Shown one piece after another: positions 11,346 to 21,739 of a stretch of DNA of 64,000 bases (position 1 is its first letter; every line of letters begins with the position of its first letter). The translations under genes were made by a program, and so were the position numbers. The notes beneath the pieces were generated by a model. That model made no database searches and had not been told where the DNA came from. It was given only the letters and a program-made list of their open reading frames with translations. This stretch comes from Platycnemis pennipes (lineage: Eukaryota; Arthropoda; Insecta; Odonata; Platycnemididae), in contig OW121856.1 of assembly GCA_933228895.1 (NCBI GenBank), positions 16,261,805-16,325,804 on the forward strand. Direction: 5' to 3'.

Positions 11346-11690
11346 ATGCTAAACGAGGTCTCCGAACCACTTGCTCTCAAATCAGCGTTCATTGGATGTG
11401 TGCAACCTCTCCTTGAATACTGCTCACTCATTTGGTCAACTGCCGCCCCTACCACACTAAAAATACTCAACTGCCTTCTCAACTTTTTCTCAGCATTAGT
11501 AAGGCATCCTATACCTCACCTCAGACTCTCCTCAAGTGCGGAAAAATTATTCTCATACAGCCTATTATACCTCACCCACCGCCGACGGACATCAGGCCTC
11601 AAATTTCTTCACTGCCTTTTGAATGGGTCCTTCTGGTGCATTGATCTTCTCCCTTTCTTTTAGCTCCACATTCCAGCCCTCAACACTTCC
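11346..11690 (+). pseudogene. LINE family C, RT C-terminal fragment
   Basis: The frame at 11331-11663 contains LKSAFIGCVQPLLEYCSLIW, SAxxAPTTLKILN and NFFSALVRHPIPHLR. This aligns over ~54 residues with 61690-61900 (VLPLISYCSHKWS, SAPSNLKAIN, NFFGRIVKHRVPLFR), so both belong to one LINE family distinct from A, B and RTE. The YCSxxW motif following a hydrophobic helix is typical of the thumb region of Jockey/CR1-group reverse transcriptases. It is truncated at both ends. The first few residues derive from the adjoining CR1-A tail. Confidence 0.6.
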
Positions 11691-11723
11691 AATATTGAAC
11701 AATTACACAAGCCCAAATGGGGT

Positions 11724-11830
11724 CTGAACATGGTAAGGAAATAAACTTTTACAATTCCACAAAATGAAGTTCCATTCTACAAGAGTCATTTTGTGGAATT
11801 GTACAAAGTTTATTTCCTTAACATGTTCAG
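11724..11830. repeat. Near-perfect 44-bp inverted repeat (small foldback)
   Basis: Left arm 11724-11767 (CTGAACATGGTAAGGAAATA...) pairs with right arm 11786-11830 with only a few differences, leaving an 18-nt loop. It would form a long RNA or DNA hairpin. No flanking duplication is obvious. It could be a tiny MITE. Confidence 0.75.
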
Positions 11831-11880
11831 TGCAACTAAATTCCACCAAGTATCGCCTGCCTCCATTGATGTTTTTCCAA

Positions 11881-12402
11881 ATGGGGTCGTTTACCATATT
11901 TTTTTATTGCCGAATCTAATAGTTTGTAAAATAAAGAGACCCGTATTTTTCCGTTTTTTGATCCGTCAATTATTTCTCGAGTTATAAGCGGCGAAAAACT
12001 GATGTTTTTAACTCTTTCGGAAAAGTGAGCGTGGTGCAACCTCTGACGTATATCGACTTCGTCCAATCACAACTGAGCCCGCGAAGCTACTTTGCCTCAT
12101 CGCATTGGCTGACTCTGCCAGCAAGAGCAGTTTCGAGAGCATCTGTGCGAGCAGACCTTCCGAGAACCCCCTCCACTCCCTCCCCTTCCCATAAGAGCAG
12201 TCAAGGACGGGAGGAAAATGACGTCAATGTTATCACAGCAGCTTTTTCGGTGGGCGTCACCTTTTTCTTATTTTAATTTTTGATTTATGAGTGAATGTTT
12301 GTGGTTAGAAGATTAATTTTTTTCACTAAACTTCTTTTTTCGTTTCCATCTAACGATTTCGTGTACAAAATTGCGATTTCGGCTCCGAGTAGACGCCCCC
12401 AT
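11881..12402 (+). mobile_element. MITE-2, copy 1
   Basis: A 522-bp repeat whose second copy lies inverted at 52034-52568. The ends are imperfect inverted repeats, ATGGGGTCGTTTAC on the left and ATGGGGGCGTCTAC on the right (reverse-complemented). Internal landmarks shared by both copies include TTATTTCTCGAGTTATAA, CCTTGACTGCTCTTAT-type sequence, AATGACGTCAATGTT and TTATGAGTGAA. No coding capacity and no certain target duplication. Confidence 0.75.
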
Positions 12403-12764
12403 TCCGTCTATCAATTTCCCAACGATTTCCCTAATTCTTCCGTTCACCTGCCCTTTTCTATGCCTTTTCAATCACTGTACCTTCTTCCCTTGACCTCTCC
12501 GCTTCACGCAGCAGTTTCAATAACAATTTACAACACCTTTCAAACTCATAACTACCCCTTCTTGTTCAAATAATGTTGTTTTTGCTATTTGCTATTGTTA
12601 TTATTCATATCACCCATGTAAAGGCCTTCGTGCTGTTTTTAGTTTTAGATAAAATAGATAAGATACCAAAGCATCCTCTTACCCAGTGGCAATTTAAAAA
12701 TTTCGGTTCTCTTTGACAGAATATGTATAGCAATTCGGATGCATCTTGCTCCTTTAAGACATTT
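12403..12764. other. No recognised gene
   Basis: Pyrimidine-rich at 12410-12570, AT-rich afterwards. No supported feature. Confidence 0.4.
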
Positions 12765-12765
12765 G

Positions 12766-12930
12766 AAAGGACCTCGGTAGCTTAATTGATGAAAGCATCT
12801 GGCCGGAAAATAAGTGATCCGGGTTCGAGTCACGTTCAAGGCGAATGATTTTTTTTCTCTGCAATTTCTGCTATTGTGCGATTTCAGCGGGTTACTCCGT
12901 TAACATATTCGCGCCCAGTTTGCTGCATTT
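12766..12930 (+). mobile_element. tRNA-derived SINE (family 2), copy 2
   Basis: A-box-like GGTAGCTTAATTGATGAAAG and B box GGGTTCGAGTCAC, then TTCAAGGCGAATGA, a T run and AATTTCTGCTATTGTGC. Same family as 11088-11238 in opposite orientation. The A box carries changes from consensus, so transcription is doubtful. Confidence 0.75.
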
Positions 12931-15044
12931 CAATTTGTTGTAAAGTAAGCACCTTAATTAATGTTTAAAATTCGGCCTTAGCCTCCTGGAAGGTAGAGCT
13001 ATGAGCACGACATCGACTGCTTTTTGAATTGATATGTCAGCAGTTCCAGTTGGTACATCTTATTCCTTTAAGGCCTCTAAAATCTCCATATGAGCCTCCA
13101 TCTCTGTATCGTCAACCAGTCAATTGTAAAACTGTAGCCAATAGTGCTACGGGTTTGCCATCACTCGCTGTTTACGTTTTCATTTTTTCGTTATTTTTAT
13201 TGTTGCCGTTTTCATTGCTTCCAGGAACCTAAGAATATTAAGAAAACAGTATTTTGCTATACTGTATTACCTATTTTTTGTTAAGAATGTATTATGATAG
13301 CATACAATTTATTGAGGTGGCGCTATATTTTTTTAATGAACGAAATGATCCGGCTCAATCGTCGAGAACCGGAACGACCGTTGCGCCATAAATGTAGCAC
13401 GGATTGTACTACGAACTACGATGCTTATCCCATATATGGGAATTGTAATTGTGACGTTAAATCTGTAATTTACAGAATCGCTCTCCTGAATGACATTGGT
13501 TCGGGCCTTTTTTTCGCCTTCATCTGCCCCGAAGGGGGGTACTTTGATAGCGCTGCCATGGGCGTAATCTCCGGTCGCTTCTGTTAATGCTTCAACCAGA
13601 GGAGAGATTGACTCTTTGCGTTATTACGTCCCCCTCTTCCCTCCAGGGTTTAATGTTTGGAATGCGATAGGAAACTAAGCGACCGTTTTCGACCCTTTTT
13701 CGGCCACAGGGCGACGATTCCGGTCCAGGGCCCTCCTTTCGGGGGAGTCCACAGGATGATTCGATCGCTAATGGTCGCTTCGATCCGGGGCCAATATCCC
13801 CCGGGGGGTTTTCCAATATGGGAGCTGTGGACCGGAGGAATGAACTCGGAGTTCCCCCCCCCAATCCATGTACCTGTGTTCTCCTACGTTCCTCCTCCCT
13901 TCCTTTGATGAAGAAGAAGAAGTTCATATCTCCTCGCATCGGCTCCGTCCTCACTCCCACACACAAATACTGCGCAGTCCATAACAAATTCGCCCCGGGC
14001 AAACCCTTGCCAGTTAGGGGGAAAAGGGTGGACATCGCCATGCGACAGGATATCGAATGTGCTCCATCCTCCCTCATCCTCGTATTCAACGTAAAGAGGT
14101 CATAAAGGGCACATATACGGGTACGGAACTTTGTTTTTTTTTAATTACCACCGTTTCGAGGTTACTAAGGAACAGGAGAACCCTTCCCCATGAAAATAGA
14201 TTTAAATGACTTATTTGACTGAATTTTATTAATTAGCTTCATTTTCCGCTCATATAAAGCACTTTTCAGCATTCATGAAGGAGGTTGATCCGAAAAGTGA
14301 AAGTCATTTCATTTTTTTATATTTTCAAAACTTATAGAACTAAAGTTCCTCTATCTAATAAAGTAAAGATAATTATACCAACCGATACTCCTTTTTGCAC
14401 AAATTGAATTTGAAATTACACACGATTAACAGCGAGAATGGCCATCACATGGGAACATAACGTTTAAAAAATCCATAGAGAAATGTCATTTTTGAAATAA
14501 ATTGATATTTTATGCGAAATTTCACAGGGAATAAAATGACATGAAAAAAAGGCATCACCCTACCGTATTTTTCGCTAAATCCACCAATTTCTGGGCTTAT
14601 AGCAGACGAAATGCGTTAGTTGACTTCAAGTTGCACTGCGGTCGCTATAGCCAAAATGGTTGGCGTATGAATAATATCATTACTAATGAGATATTAATGA
14701 ATATTTCAAAAAGTATTATAACATAACGTTTGATAGTAATATTCTGGTGTTATACATTAGTAAATTCATTGAGTACATGAATTTATTTTTCTAACGTAAA
14801 TGCGGAATTGACTCCATCGTCGAGCTGATTGAAATTATTATATAAAATAAATCCTTCGACTTTCCATCGTATTTCTTGTGATACTTATGACTTTCAATAG
14901 CTTAGGTAATTTTCTTTGTGAAGTAAATATTACTTAGCTGGCATATACCCGTACTAAAATTAATAAGATTCCTTAGACGACTTAACTCAAACAGTCGCGA
15001 GCCAACCTCCTTAAAACTCCGTTTTCAGGAGGAACCATTATTAA
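12931..15044. other. Unassigned 2.1-kb stretch
   Basis: No repeat shared with the rest of the window and no recognised gene. It contains the GC-rich segment listed separately. The 14110-15040 part is AT-rich with ORFs of 61 codons or fewer. Confidence 0.4.
13490..14105. other. GC-rich island with overlapping unassigned ORFs
   Basis: Base composition rises sharply (runs such as CCCCGAAGGGGGG, CCCCCGGGGGG and a C run at 13853-13862). Overlapping ORFs lie on both strands: 165 codons minus (13592-14089), 83 codons plus (13657-13908) and 95 codons plus (13818-14105). High GC lengthens random ORFs, and none shows a motif I recognise. It could be a CpG-rich promoter or first exon of an unrecognised gene, or an old element. 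Confidence 0.3.
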
Positions 15045-15512
15045 TAGAAGAATTAGGTTGGGAATCATTATCTGCTCGTAGGTTAAAGTACAGATTAAAT
15101 CTATTACAGAAATTTAAATCGTGTAGCTTTACTGAAGATGTTAGACATGTATTAAAAACAACAGTGTATTATGCTAGATTCAACCAGATAAATAAGATTA
15201 AGGAGATAGATTGTCGTACTGATATATTCAAAATGTCATTTTTTCCCCCGTGGTATGAGAATACACAATAGGCAGCATAGCAAAGGGATAGGTAGGGGAA
15301 ATATTGTAGAGTAGTCTATAGTGCATTATGCATGGATTAAGAACCAATTATCCCTTCATTACTATGTAGACTAACCATCTAGCCGCATGTCACCCCTTCA
15401 TCTAACATGTTTCCATGTAGTAGCCCAGTTGCATGCCAATGGTGTATGTTTGGTGATCTTCACCCCCTTGCCATGCACCCTCGTGGTGGCTTGCAGGGTA
15501 TCGCGTACATTT
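15045..15512 (+). mobile_element. CR1-like LINE family B, 5'-truncated
   Basis: Coding remnant ELGWESLSARRLKYRLNLLQ, then TEDVRHVLKTT, YYARFNQINK, EIDCRTD. The frame is already interrupted by substitutions. Family B 3' UTR (GCATGTCACCCC, TAGCCCAGTTGCATGCCAAT) and hairpin CCATGCACCCTCGTGGTGGCTTGCAGG with GTATCGCGTACAT follow. Family B differs from A by this LLxELGWESLS / ILKTPAYYARF signature. Confidence 0.85.
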
Positions 15513-15539
15513 TAGGCTACAAATTCTACCAGTTAGACA

Positions 15540-16246
15540 TTTATGGGTGTAAAAAGTGTTAAGAATTTTCTATGATCGTGGAGGAACAAAAATTAACCTT
15601 GTCCTATCTACACAAAGCTGAGAAAAAACCTGAGTATTAAAATTCCGAAACCTAATGTTGAAGCCTGCAAACACTTTTATAATTATATAGCACTAAATGT
15701 TTTTAAGCAGCTACCTCAAGAATTATACTTATGTAACAACCAAGTGATGTTTAAAAAGAATCTGAGTAACTGGTTATTTTTACAAAAAGATATAGAAATA
15801 TATTTCAGAACTTTAGCTTAGGCCTCCTCAATTTAACAATTTAACATGTTCATTGTTCAAGTTTTCATGTGTTTATGTATATTCGATATCGTTATGTAAA
15901 TGTAGTTTTGTAAATTTGCTCTTTATATGTTGTATTATATTTATTGTAAATATTGTGCTGTGAAATGTGTACTTGAATTAAATACAACACATAAGGGATA
16001 AGAAGATTTTGTTACATTTAAGGACAATTTAAGTATTCAAGGACACAATTTGCGTTTAGTTGTATAGCCCTTGATATTTCATTTTCATAATTTCTCTTGT
16101 AACTGCCGTAAAACGCCATAATCAAGAAATGGCAACCCCCAACAAACGAAGTTTCCTACAGGGGTGCCTAATTTTACTATCTTTTTGTTTATTTTTTGTA
16201 TTTATTTTGAGTGAAATAAATGTTTATTATTATTATTATTGATGTA
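15540..16246 (+). mobile_element. LINE family D, 3' end with TTA tail
   Basis: A short coding remnant at ~15660-15790 reads FYNYIALNVFKQLPQELYL, then FKKNLSNWLF. It resembles the extreme C-terminus of Jockey/Rex-type reverse transcriptases (xLPxxL...FKxxLxxWL). It is followed by ~420 bp of AT-rich 3' UTR with AATAAATG and a (TTA)n tail at 16224-16240. No second copy in the window. Family assignment is tentative. Confidence 0.5.
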
Positions 16247-16599
16247 GATATGTATTCATCTGTCGAAGCGTAAAAACGCCGCGGTAATCGGAGCGGCAGT
16301 CCATATTCTTTTCCGACCTCTGTTTAATTTTTTCATTTACGATTCATTACGTGTGAACTGCTCATTCTTCCCACGTTAGGGAATCGGTTCATTCACTGCC
16401 CTTTTATACGAATGTGGTGCTCACACACCGTTACGAACCATAGGAAAATCGTTTGTGACCTGTTCGGAGGTAAAGGAGATCGTTACGTTAAAGGTGGGAC
16501 CTGAAGCACGAAAACCTTTAGAATTGCAAATCACAAGTATTTAATGGCCCTTTGAACCTGCTATAACAATTGGAAAACTAGTGCTCCTCAAATTTCAAA
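16247..16599. other. No recognised gene
   Basis: Mixed composition, no ORF of note and no internal repeat. Confidence 0.4.
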
Positions 16600-18066
16600 A
16601 AATACTAAGGAAGTATTGAACAAAGAGCTGCATAGCTAGACCTCACCTAGCATGCATAGTAAGTGTGTGGGATCCCAATGAATTAGGTTTGATCGGAGAC
16701 CAAGACAAATAGGGTAGTTTCCTATTATTTTTTTATTGTCTTGATCGAAAGTTTATTACCTCTGGAGTACGAGTTTTAAGCCGTTCGATTTTTAAATGAC
16801 GGAAAGTATTTTTCCTCATTAATTAAAAAATGAAAAAAATCAATGGCGCGAAAACGCGACGGCAAACTATTGCATGCCGGTTACTCCTACGTTTGACGTC
16901 AAACTATTTCCTCTACCTGCCACCAGGTGGTGCTGCGGACGCTTCCAAATAGACGCCGCACTCCGTTAAAGCTTATGAACAAGTATTGGAGGCATATTTA
17001 TTCCGTTAATTAATTATAATTAACTTTTATTTATTTATTTAACATTACTTATGCAGTTGATTCATTTAAAATCAGTTCGTATTCCTTTCACAAGCATATC
17101 ATGTAGTTCGCCTAACGCCGCACGACCTTCACGCCATGCTTCGTCGTAGCAGAAACTCAGCGAGCAGGACGTCCTTGAGCCTATAAAATGACTAATAATA
17201 CCATGTTTAACTGAGAATACTTTTCCATCATTGATAGTTTTTAAAGGTTAATACTAATAAATATTCACTAGAGCTGAGGGGCCCTGAAATACAACGGTAA
17301 GTTCAGGAGACGAATTTTCCTATGCTTCGCAACGTAAACTACCTACCTGTTACGTCAGCATGAAGGCAGCGCACCCCGCCGTTTCAGAGCCTTTTCAAAT
17401 GGCCTTAAAATTAATATGTAATTCTCTAGTAAACTGGGATTTCTCAATACAAACTTTTTGCGTAAATTAAATACATTTATGGCAGGGCACAAATCGCAAT
17501 TAATGAAGTCTGTTTTCTTTGATGAAGGAAACTACCCTATTGCAGCGTAGAGCAGCTAGCTTGCTAAAAGGCGTTACGATAGGTTTGTAGTGTATTAGAA
17601 TTAATACTAGAATTAGGGTGGGAATAATTATAGTAGGTTAAAGTACAGATTAAATCTATTACAGGAATTTAATTTGGAAAGCTTTACTGAAAATGTTAGG
17701 CATACTATATTAAAAACACCAGCGTATTAGCTACATTCGACGAGATAAATAAAACTAGGCAGATAGATTGTCGAACTGATAGACTGATAGAAAATGTCTT
17801 TTTCCCCCGTGCTATAAGAGAACAAAATAGTCAGCATAGAAAAGAAATAGGGGGGTGAAATGTTGTGGAGTAGTCTGTAGTGCATGATGCATGTATTCAT
17901 AACAATCAATACGTTTATTACTATATTAATACTAACCATCTAGCTGTATGTGACTCTCTTATACAGTATGTATCCATGTAGTAGCGTAGTTGCGTGTCAA
18001 TAGGGCATGTTGGTGATCTTCACCCCCTGCCACACTCCCTCGCGGTGGCTTGCAAGGTATCTCGTC
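16600..18066 (+). mobile_element. CR1-like LINE family B, split by a DNA transposon
   Basis: The 5' part (16600-16708) holds the GTGTGGGATCCCAATGAATT segment equivalent to WDPNE. The 3' part (17541-18066) resumes exactly in register at GCAGCGTAGAGCAGCTAG (QRRAA) and runs through the B coding end, 3' UTR and hairpin CCACACTCCCTCGCGGTGGCTTGCAAGG. The interruption at 16709-17540 is the separate TIR element. Frames are decayed. Confidence 0.8.
16709..17540. mobile_element. Non-autonomous DNA transposon 3, copy 1
   Basis: An 832-bp insertion inside a CR1-B copy. Ends are inverted repeats: ATAGGGTAGTTTCCT on the left and the reverse complement of AGGAAACTACCCTAT on the right. A longer inverted copy lies at 42877-43995. 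Shared internal landmarks include CTGCCACCAGGTGGTGCTG, GCGCGAAAACG/GTTTTCGCGCC, GCAGCGCxCCxCCxTTTC and AAACTGGGATTTCTCAAT. No transposase. Target duplication is not clear; both junctions carry AAT/ATT. Confidence 0.75.
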
Positions 18067-18547
18067 GATGAAGATAGCTAACATCGCCGTTAAGTATCTG
18101 TTGTGCATTTCCAAAATATGCATCTCGATTTCCTACAAACCCACCGCGTCAAATTTTGACCACCGCGTGATAAGAGGTTTAGATTATTTTGAACTCAGCC
18201 TCTACATCGCCCTCCAAAAATGAACTTGAACCACACCCAAAGCCGTCAACAGGTCGAAACATTACTTCAAAAACTTTTCCTATGTGAATCATCGTTACAA
18301 ATTTCTTGTATTGAAAATGAACCCGGAGTGATTCGGAAAAAATGTCAGAAGATAACATCACATAGATCATTCTTGCGAAAAAAGCTCAGATTATGCTTCG
18401 GTTGCTTGATGAAATACATGTTATTATTTTTTAAAATAATACGAGATCACGAGAAGGTATCTAGTGTATATAAAATATGTATAAAAAATAACATAAATTT
18501 TATTGAAAATCAAGGAAGTACTTTCGTCTCTTGAATTTTACTAGATG
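18067..18547. other. Unassigned spacer
   Basis: A 104-codon plus-strand ORF (18220-18534) and a 63-codon minus ORF overlap; neither is recognised. The segment is bounded by LINE copies. Confidence 0.35.
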
Positions 18548-19224
18548 CGCTTCAATTGTCAGATCGCAGGTTTAAATTTAGACTTAATCACTCAAGACCA
18601 TATATTTTTTCAAGACCATAATATTTTTAACACAATCTTCAGTGATGATGTTAAAAATATTTTGCGAACCTCAACTCACTATGGTAGCAGGATCATAACC
18701 ACAAAATTAGGGAAATTGATTCCCGATCTGACAGAGTCAAATGTCCTTTTTTCCCCGTACTATTAGGGATATGAATAACGGTAAATATATCCAGTACGAG
18801 TGTAGCAATGGATAACATTGGTAGCTGCATGTTGGTATAAGGACTTATAGCTAACCCAACTAACGGCATGTTTTTGCATGTTTGCTTTTGATATTTTTAT
18901 CTTTTTTTAAATAGTGAAGTTTATAACAGTATATAAATAATAATCCTTTTTTTATGAATGATGTGTAGTGCATGTTTGGTGAGAATTCACCCCCTGCCAC
19001 ACACCTCTATGGTGGCCCCTTCGGCGGACCCTCCCAACGGGCGGAACCCCCGGACGCGAAACATATGCAAAATGAAAATGAAATGATGACCAAAAATGAA
19101 TGAATGAAATGAAAGTCTAAGTAAATTGAGGGGAAGACGGAAAGTTAAAATAACCTCCTAGTAGATACCGCCCTAGATAATAATAATAATAAAACCTCTA
19201 TGGTGGCTTGCAGGGTATTATGTG
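18548..19224 (+). mobile_element. CR1-like LINE family A carrying a nested insertion
   Basis: Coding remnant LSDRRFKFRLN at the start, then FSDDVKNILRTSTHYGS and a frameshifted REIDSRSD-like segment. The 3' UTR continues through AACCCAACTAACGGCATG. The terminal hairpin is split at 19016/19194 by a retroposon. The right part completes it as CCTCTATGGTGGCTTGCAGGGTATTATG. Confidence 0.85.
19017..19193 (+). mobile_element. Short retroposon with 14-bp TSD
   Basis: A 177-bp insert flanked by a perfect 14-bp direct repeat ACCTCTATGGTGGC (19003-19016 and 19194-19207). It starts CCCTTCGGCGGACC and ends in an ATAATAATAATAATAA tail. The target duplication plus simple-repeat tail marks target-primed retroposition. 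No pol III boxes are seen, so it is more likely a 5'-truncated LINE end than a tRNA-SINE. Confidence 0.85.
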
Positions 19225-20004
19225 TTATGTAGAATTACCGGCAGTCAATGCCTTAGGTCTTACATTTAGTTTTGAAATAAATTTAGCAGCATTCGCTTAA
19301 ATTTTCTCAATATCCAATTAATAATAATAATTTACTGGAATGCACCCTGATTAATGCACCCCATTGGAATAAATTTGTCATGTATAATCGAGGGAGTCTA
19401 TGTTAAACCCACTCACAGGGAACATATCTAATCTGTTTTAATTTTGGGATTAATTGATTATTTTAAAAAAGCCTCGAAAAAGCCTTTGTGGAGGAATGCT
19501 CTGAAGGCACAGGGATCGTACTCTTTTGCATTTTTGGGTCTAAAATAGATTTTCAAATCCATTACCTATAGATTTTTCAAAATGAAACATTCCATCTTCC
19601 TAATCAATCCCCAGATGGAGCTAATGAACGTCAAAATGAGCAATTTCATACCCGGCGTGCGAAACAGAGGTCATTTATTGATCGGACAGCAATTATTGGC
19701 CTCATCATCACCATACGTCCATCACATGCATTCAACTCCGATTGGCAGCCGTCGATTTTAGCGAACGCTTCACCAAGATGGTTCATTATGTGGTGGGTTA
19801 ACAAAAATGGGAGCCTTCAAAAGCTTAATGTACGAATTACGCATGTGACACGTGAATTAGGATGAAAAACCCAAGGGATTCCTCTTTAAATTTACAAATA
19901 TCATACGAACAGTAATATGTTCAACAAAGAACGAAAATTCAATGCATTAAGTGCTTTAATTTGGTGAATTAATTGATGCATTCCTACCCATGAAATCATT
20001 TTTA
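19225..20004. other. No recognised gene
   Basis: AT-rich, no ORF of note and no shared repeat. Confidence 0.4.
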
Positions 20005-21739
20005 AATTAGTAACACGAGGATCGACAGTACTTGGGAAATATGATTAGAAGGCAAAAGAGCGATGTTGTAATATTCACTAGTTAGGCCCCACCTTGAATA
20101 TGTAGCCAGTGTATGGAATCGGAATGAATCAGATTTAATCAGAGAGCTAGACAGTGTGCGGCGTAGAGCAGCTAGGTTTGCTAAAAGGAGTTACGATAGA
20201 TAATAGATAGATATCAGAATGAATACTAGAAATAGGTTAGGAATCATTATAAGATCGAAGTTAAGGTACAGATTAAATATCCTGTAGAAATTTAAAACGG
20301 ATACTGAATATATTAGATATATATTAAAAGCCCTAGCGTATTATGCTAGATTTGATCGTATCAGAGAGAATTAGAGAGATGGATTGTCGTTACGATAGAT
20401 TTAAAATGCCATAATGGGGAATATGCATGAAATTTGTTTCTCGAAGATTAATCATGCACTTGATGCGATATGTTCTCACCAATTTAAATATATAAGCCAA
20501 ATTCTTCTACACCCACCACAAAGATTATTAAATGATATTAAAATGTTCCCGAAAATTGACGAAAGTCACGTGACCTGAAACGCCTTCTGACGTCACTGCA
20601 CGGTATAGATTCCATATTGCTACGGAGATAGACAAATTCACTTTATATTCAAAAGAAAACGAAGTGAATAATTGTTTTGAGGTTTTTAGCCGTTTCTCAA
20701 AAGAAACGATGACTGAAAAAATACTTAAAAAAGCAAATTTCGGCAATTTCCTTTGGTTGAGTCCCTTATGACGGCGTTCTTCTTAAAAAAACCAGCGATT
20801 GCATACACTTAGAAGAAATTCTTGGCCACTAAATAGGCATTAGATAATTAATGGACGATTTGCTCGTTACCATCCATACTACGTAAATAAAAATCGAAAT
20901 ACAATCGTTTATTGCAATAAACAAATGAGATAAATACATACTTTACCGCCAAGTATTCATTTAACAACTTACTTCCACGCATAAACAGATAAACAACGCC
21001 CATAGTGATACCGTGCCGTGTCTTCATTCGATGACGTCGTGTTTTTAGCTACCGAAAAAGTACAATTTTCAAATAGTAATATCTTTGTAACGCAACTTAA
21101 TTCTTCAGCAAAATTTTCTCTAAGCACATTTTAGCTAATAAACTTCACATTCAAAGAGTTATAAAAAATAGTGCATGTTCCCCATTCCCGCGTTCCACAA
21201 GAGGGCATAATAGGATGGATAGCAAAATGGTCGATGGGTGAAATATTGTTAGAGCAGTCTGTAGTGGTAGCTCTTAGTTGCATGGCTAGAATTGCATGGT
21301 ATCTCTTAGTTGCATGGCAGTTTCCCCTGCCACACACCCTTGTGGTGGCTTGCAGGGTATTATGTAGATGTAGATGCATGCAAGTAGGTCTTAGTTGCAT
21401 GCAAATGGTGCACGTTTGGTTTACTTCACCCCCTGCCACACACCCTCGTGGTGGCTCACAGGGTATTATCTAAATGTAGATGGCCCAGGCCGTGTCGGCG
21501 CGCACCACGTCCCTTTGGGATGAACCCTTGAGAGGCCTTGGTCTGCCTTTCAATAGGGCTCTCGGGCTATCCGTCGTTGCATCAACAATAATCGCTCCCC
21601 CCTCTTCAAATCCCCTCTCAAACACGGGGGAGATGGGATATTAGCGCTACATTTGTGGCCAAGGTTTACGATAAATGAGGCTCCGAAGAAGGTATTATTT
21701 ACCACGTATATTTTGCCTTTTTTCGATACTCCCACGATA
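20005..21739 (+). mobile_element. CR1-like LINE family B with 3' extension, copy 1
   Basis: Family B coding remnant (20005-20412: QRRAARFAKRSYD-like, MPNEYxRLDRDCRYD-like, decayed), interrupted by MITE-1, resuming at 21187 through repeated TTAGTTGCATG motifs and two tail/hairpin blocks (21329-21381 and 21430-21482). Beyond the normal tail, 21483-21739 continues into a ~257-bp sequence (GGCCCAGGCCGTGT ... TTTTTTCGATACTCCCACGATA) also found after the CR1-B copy at 38137-38394. The two copies start at different 5' points but share this 3' extension. Confidence 0.75.
20413..21186. mobile_element. MITE-1, copy 1, inserted in CR1-B
   Basis: A 774-bp element present again at 45072-45842 in the same orientation. 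TIRs: AATGGGGAATATGCA on the left, reverse complement of TGCATGTTCCCCATT on the right. The related CR1-B copy at 37878-37900 shows the unoccupied site (ATGCCATATTTTCCGCG), confirming the insertion. No coding sequence. The exact target duplication is unresolved (short AT-rich target). Confidence 0.8.

Noticed and set aside
16224..16245. TTA-repeat microsatellite as an independent feature
   Set aside because: Best explained as the 3' tail of the adjoining LINE D fragment.
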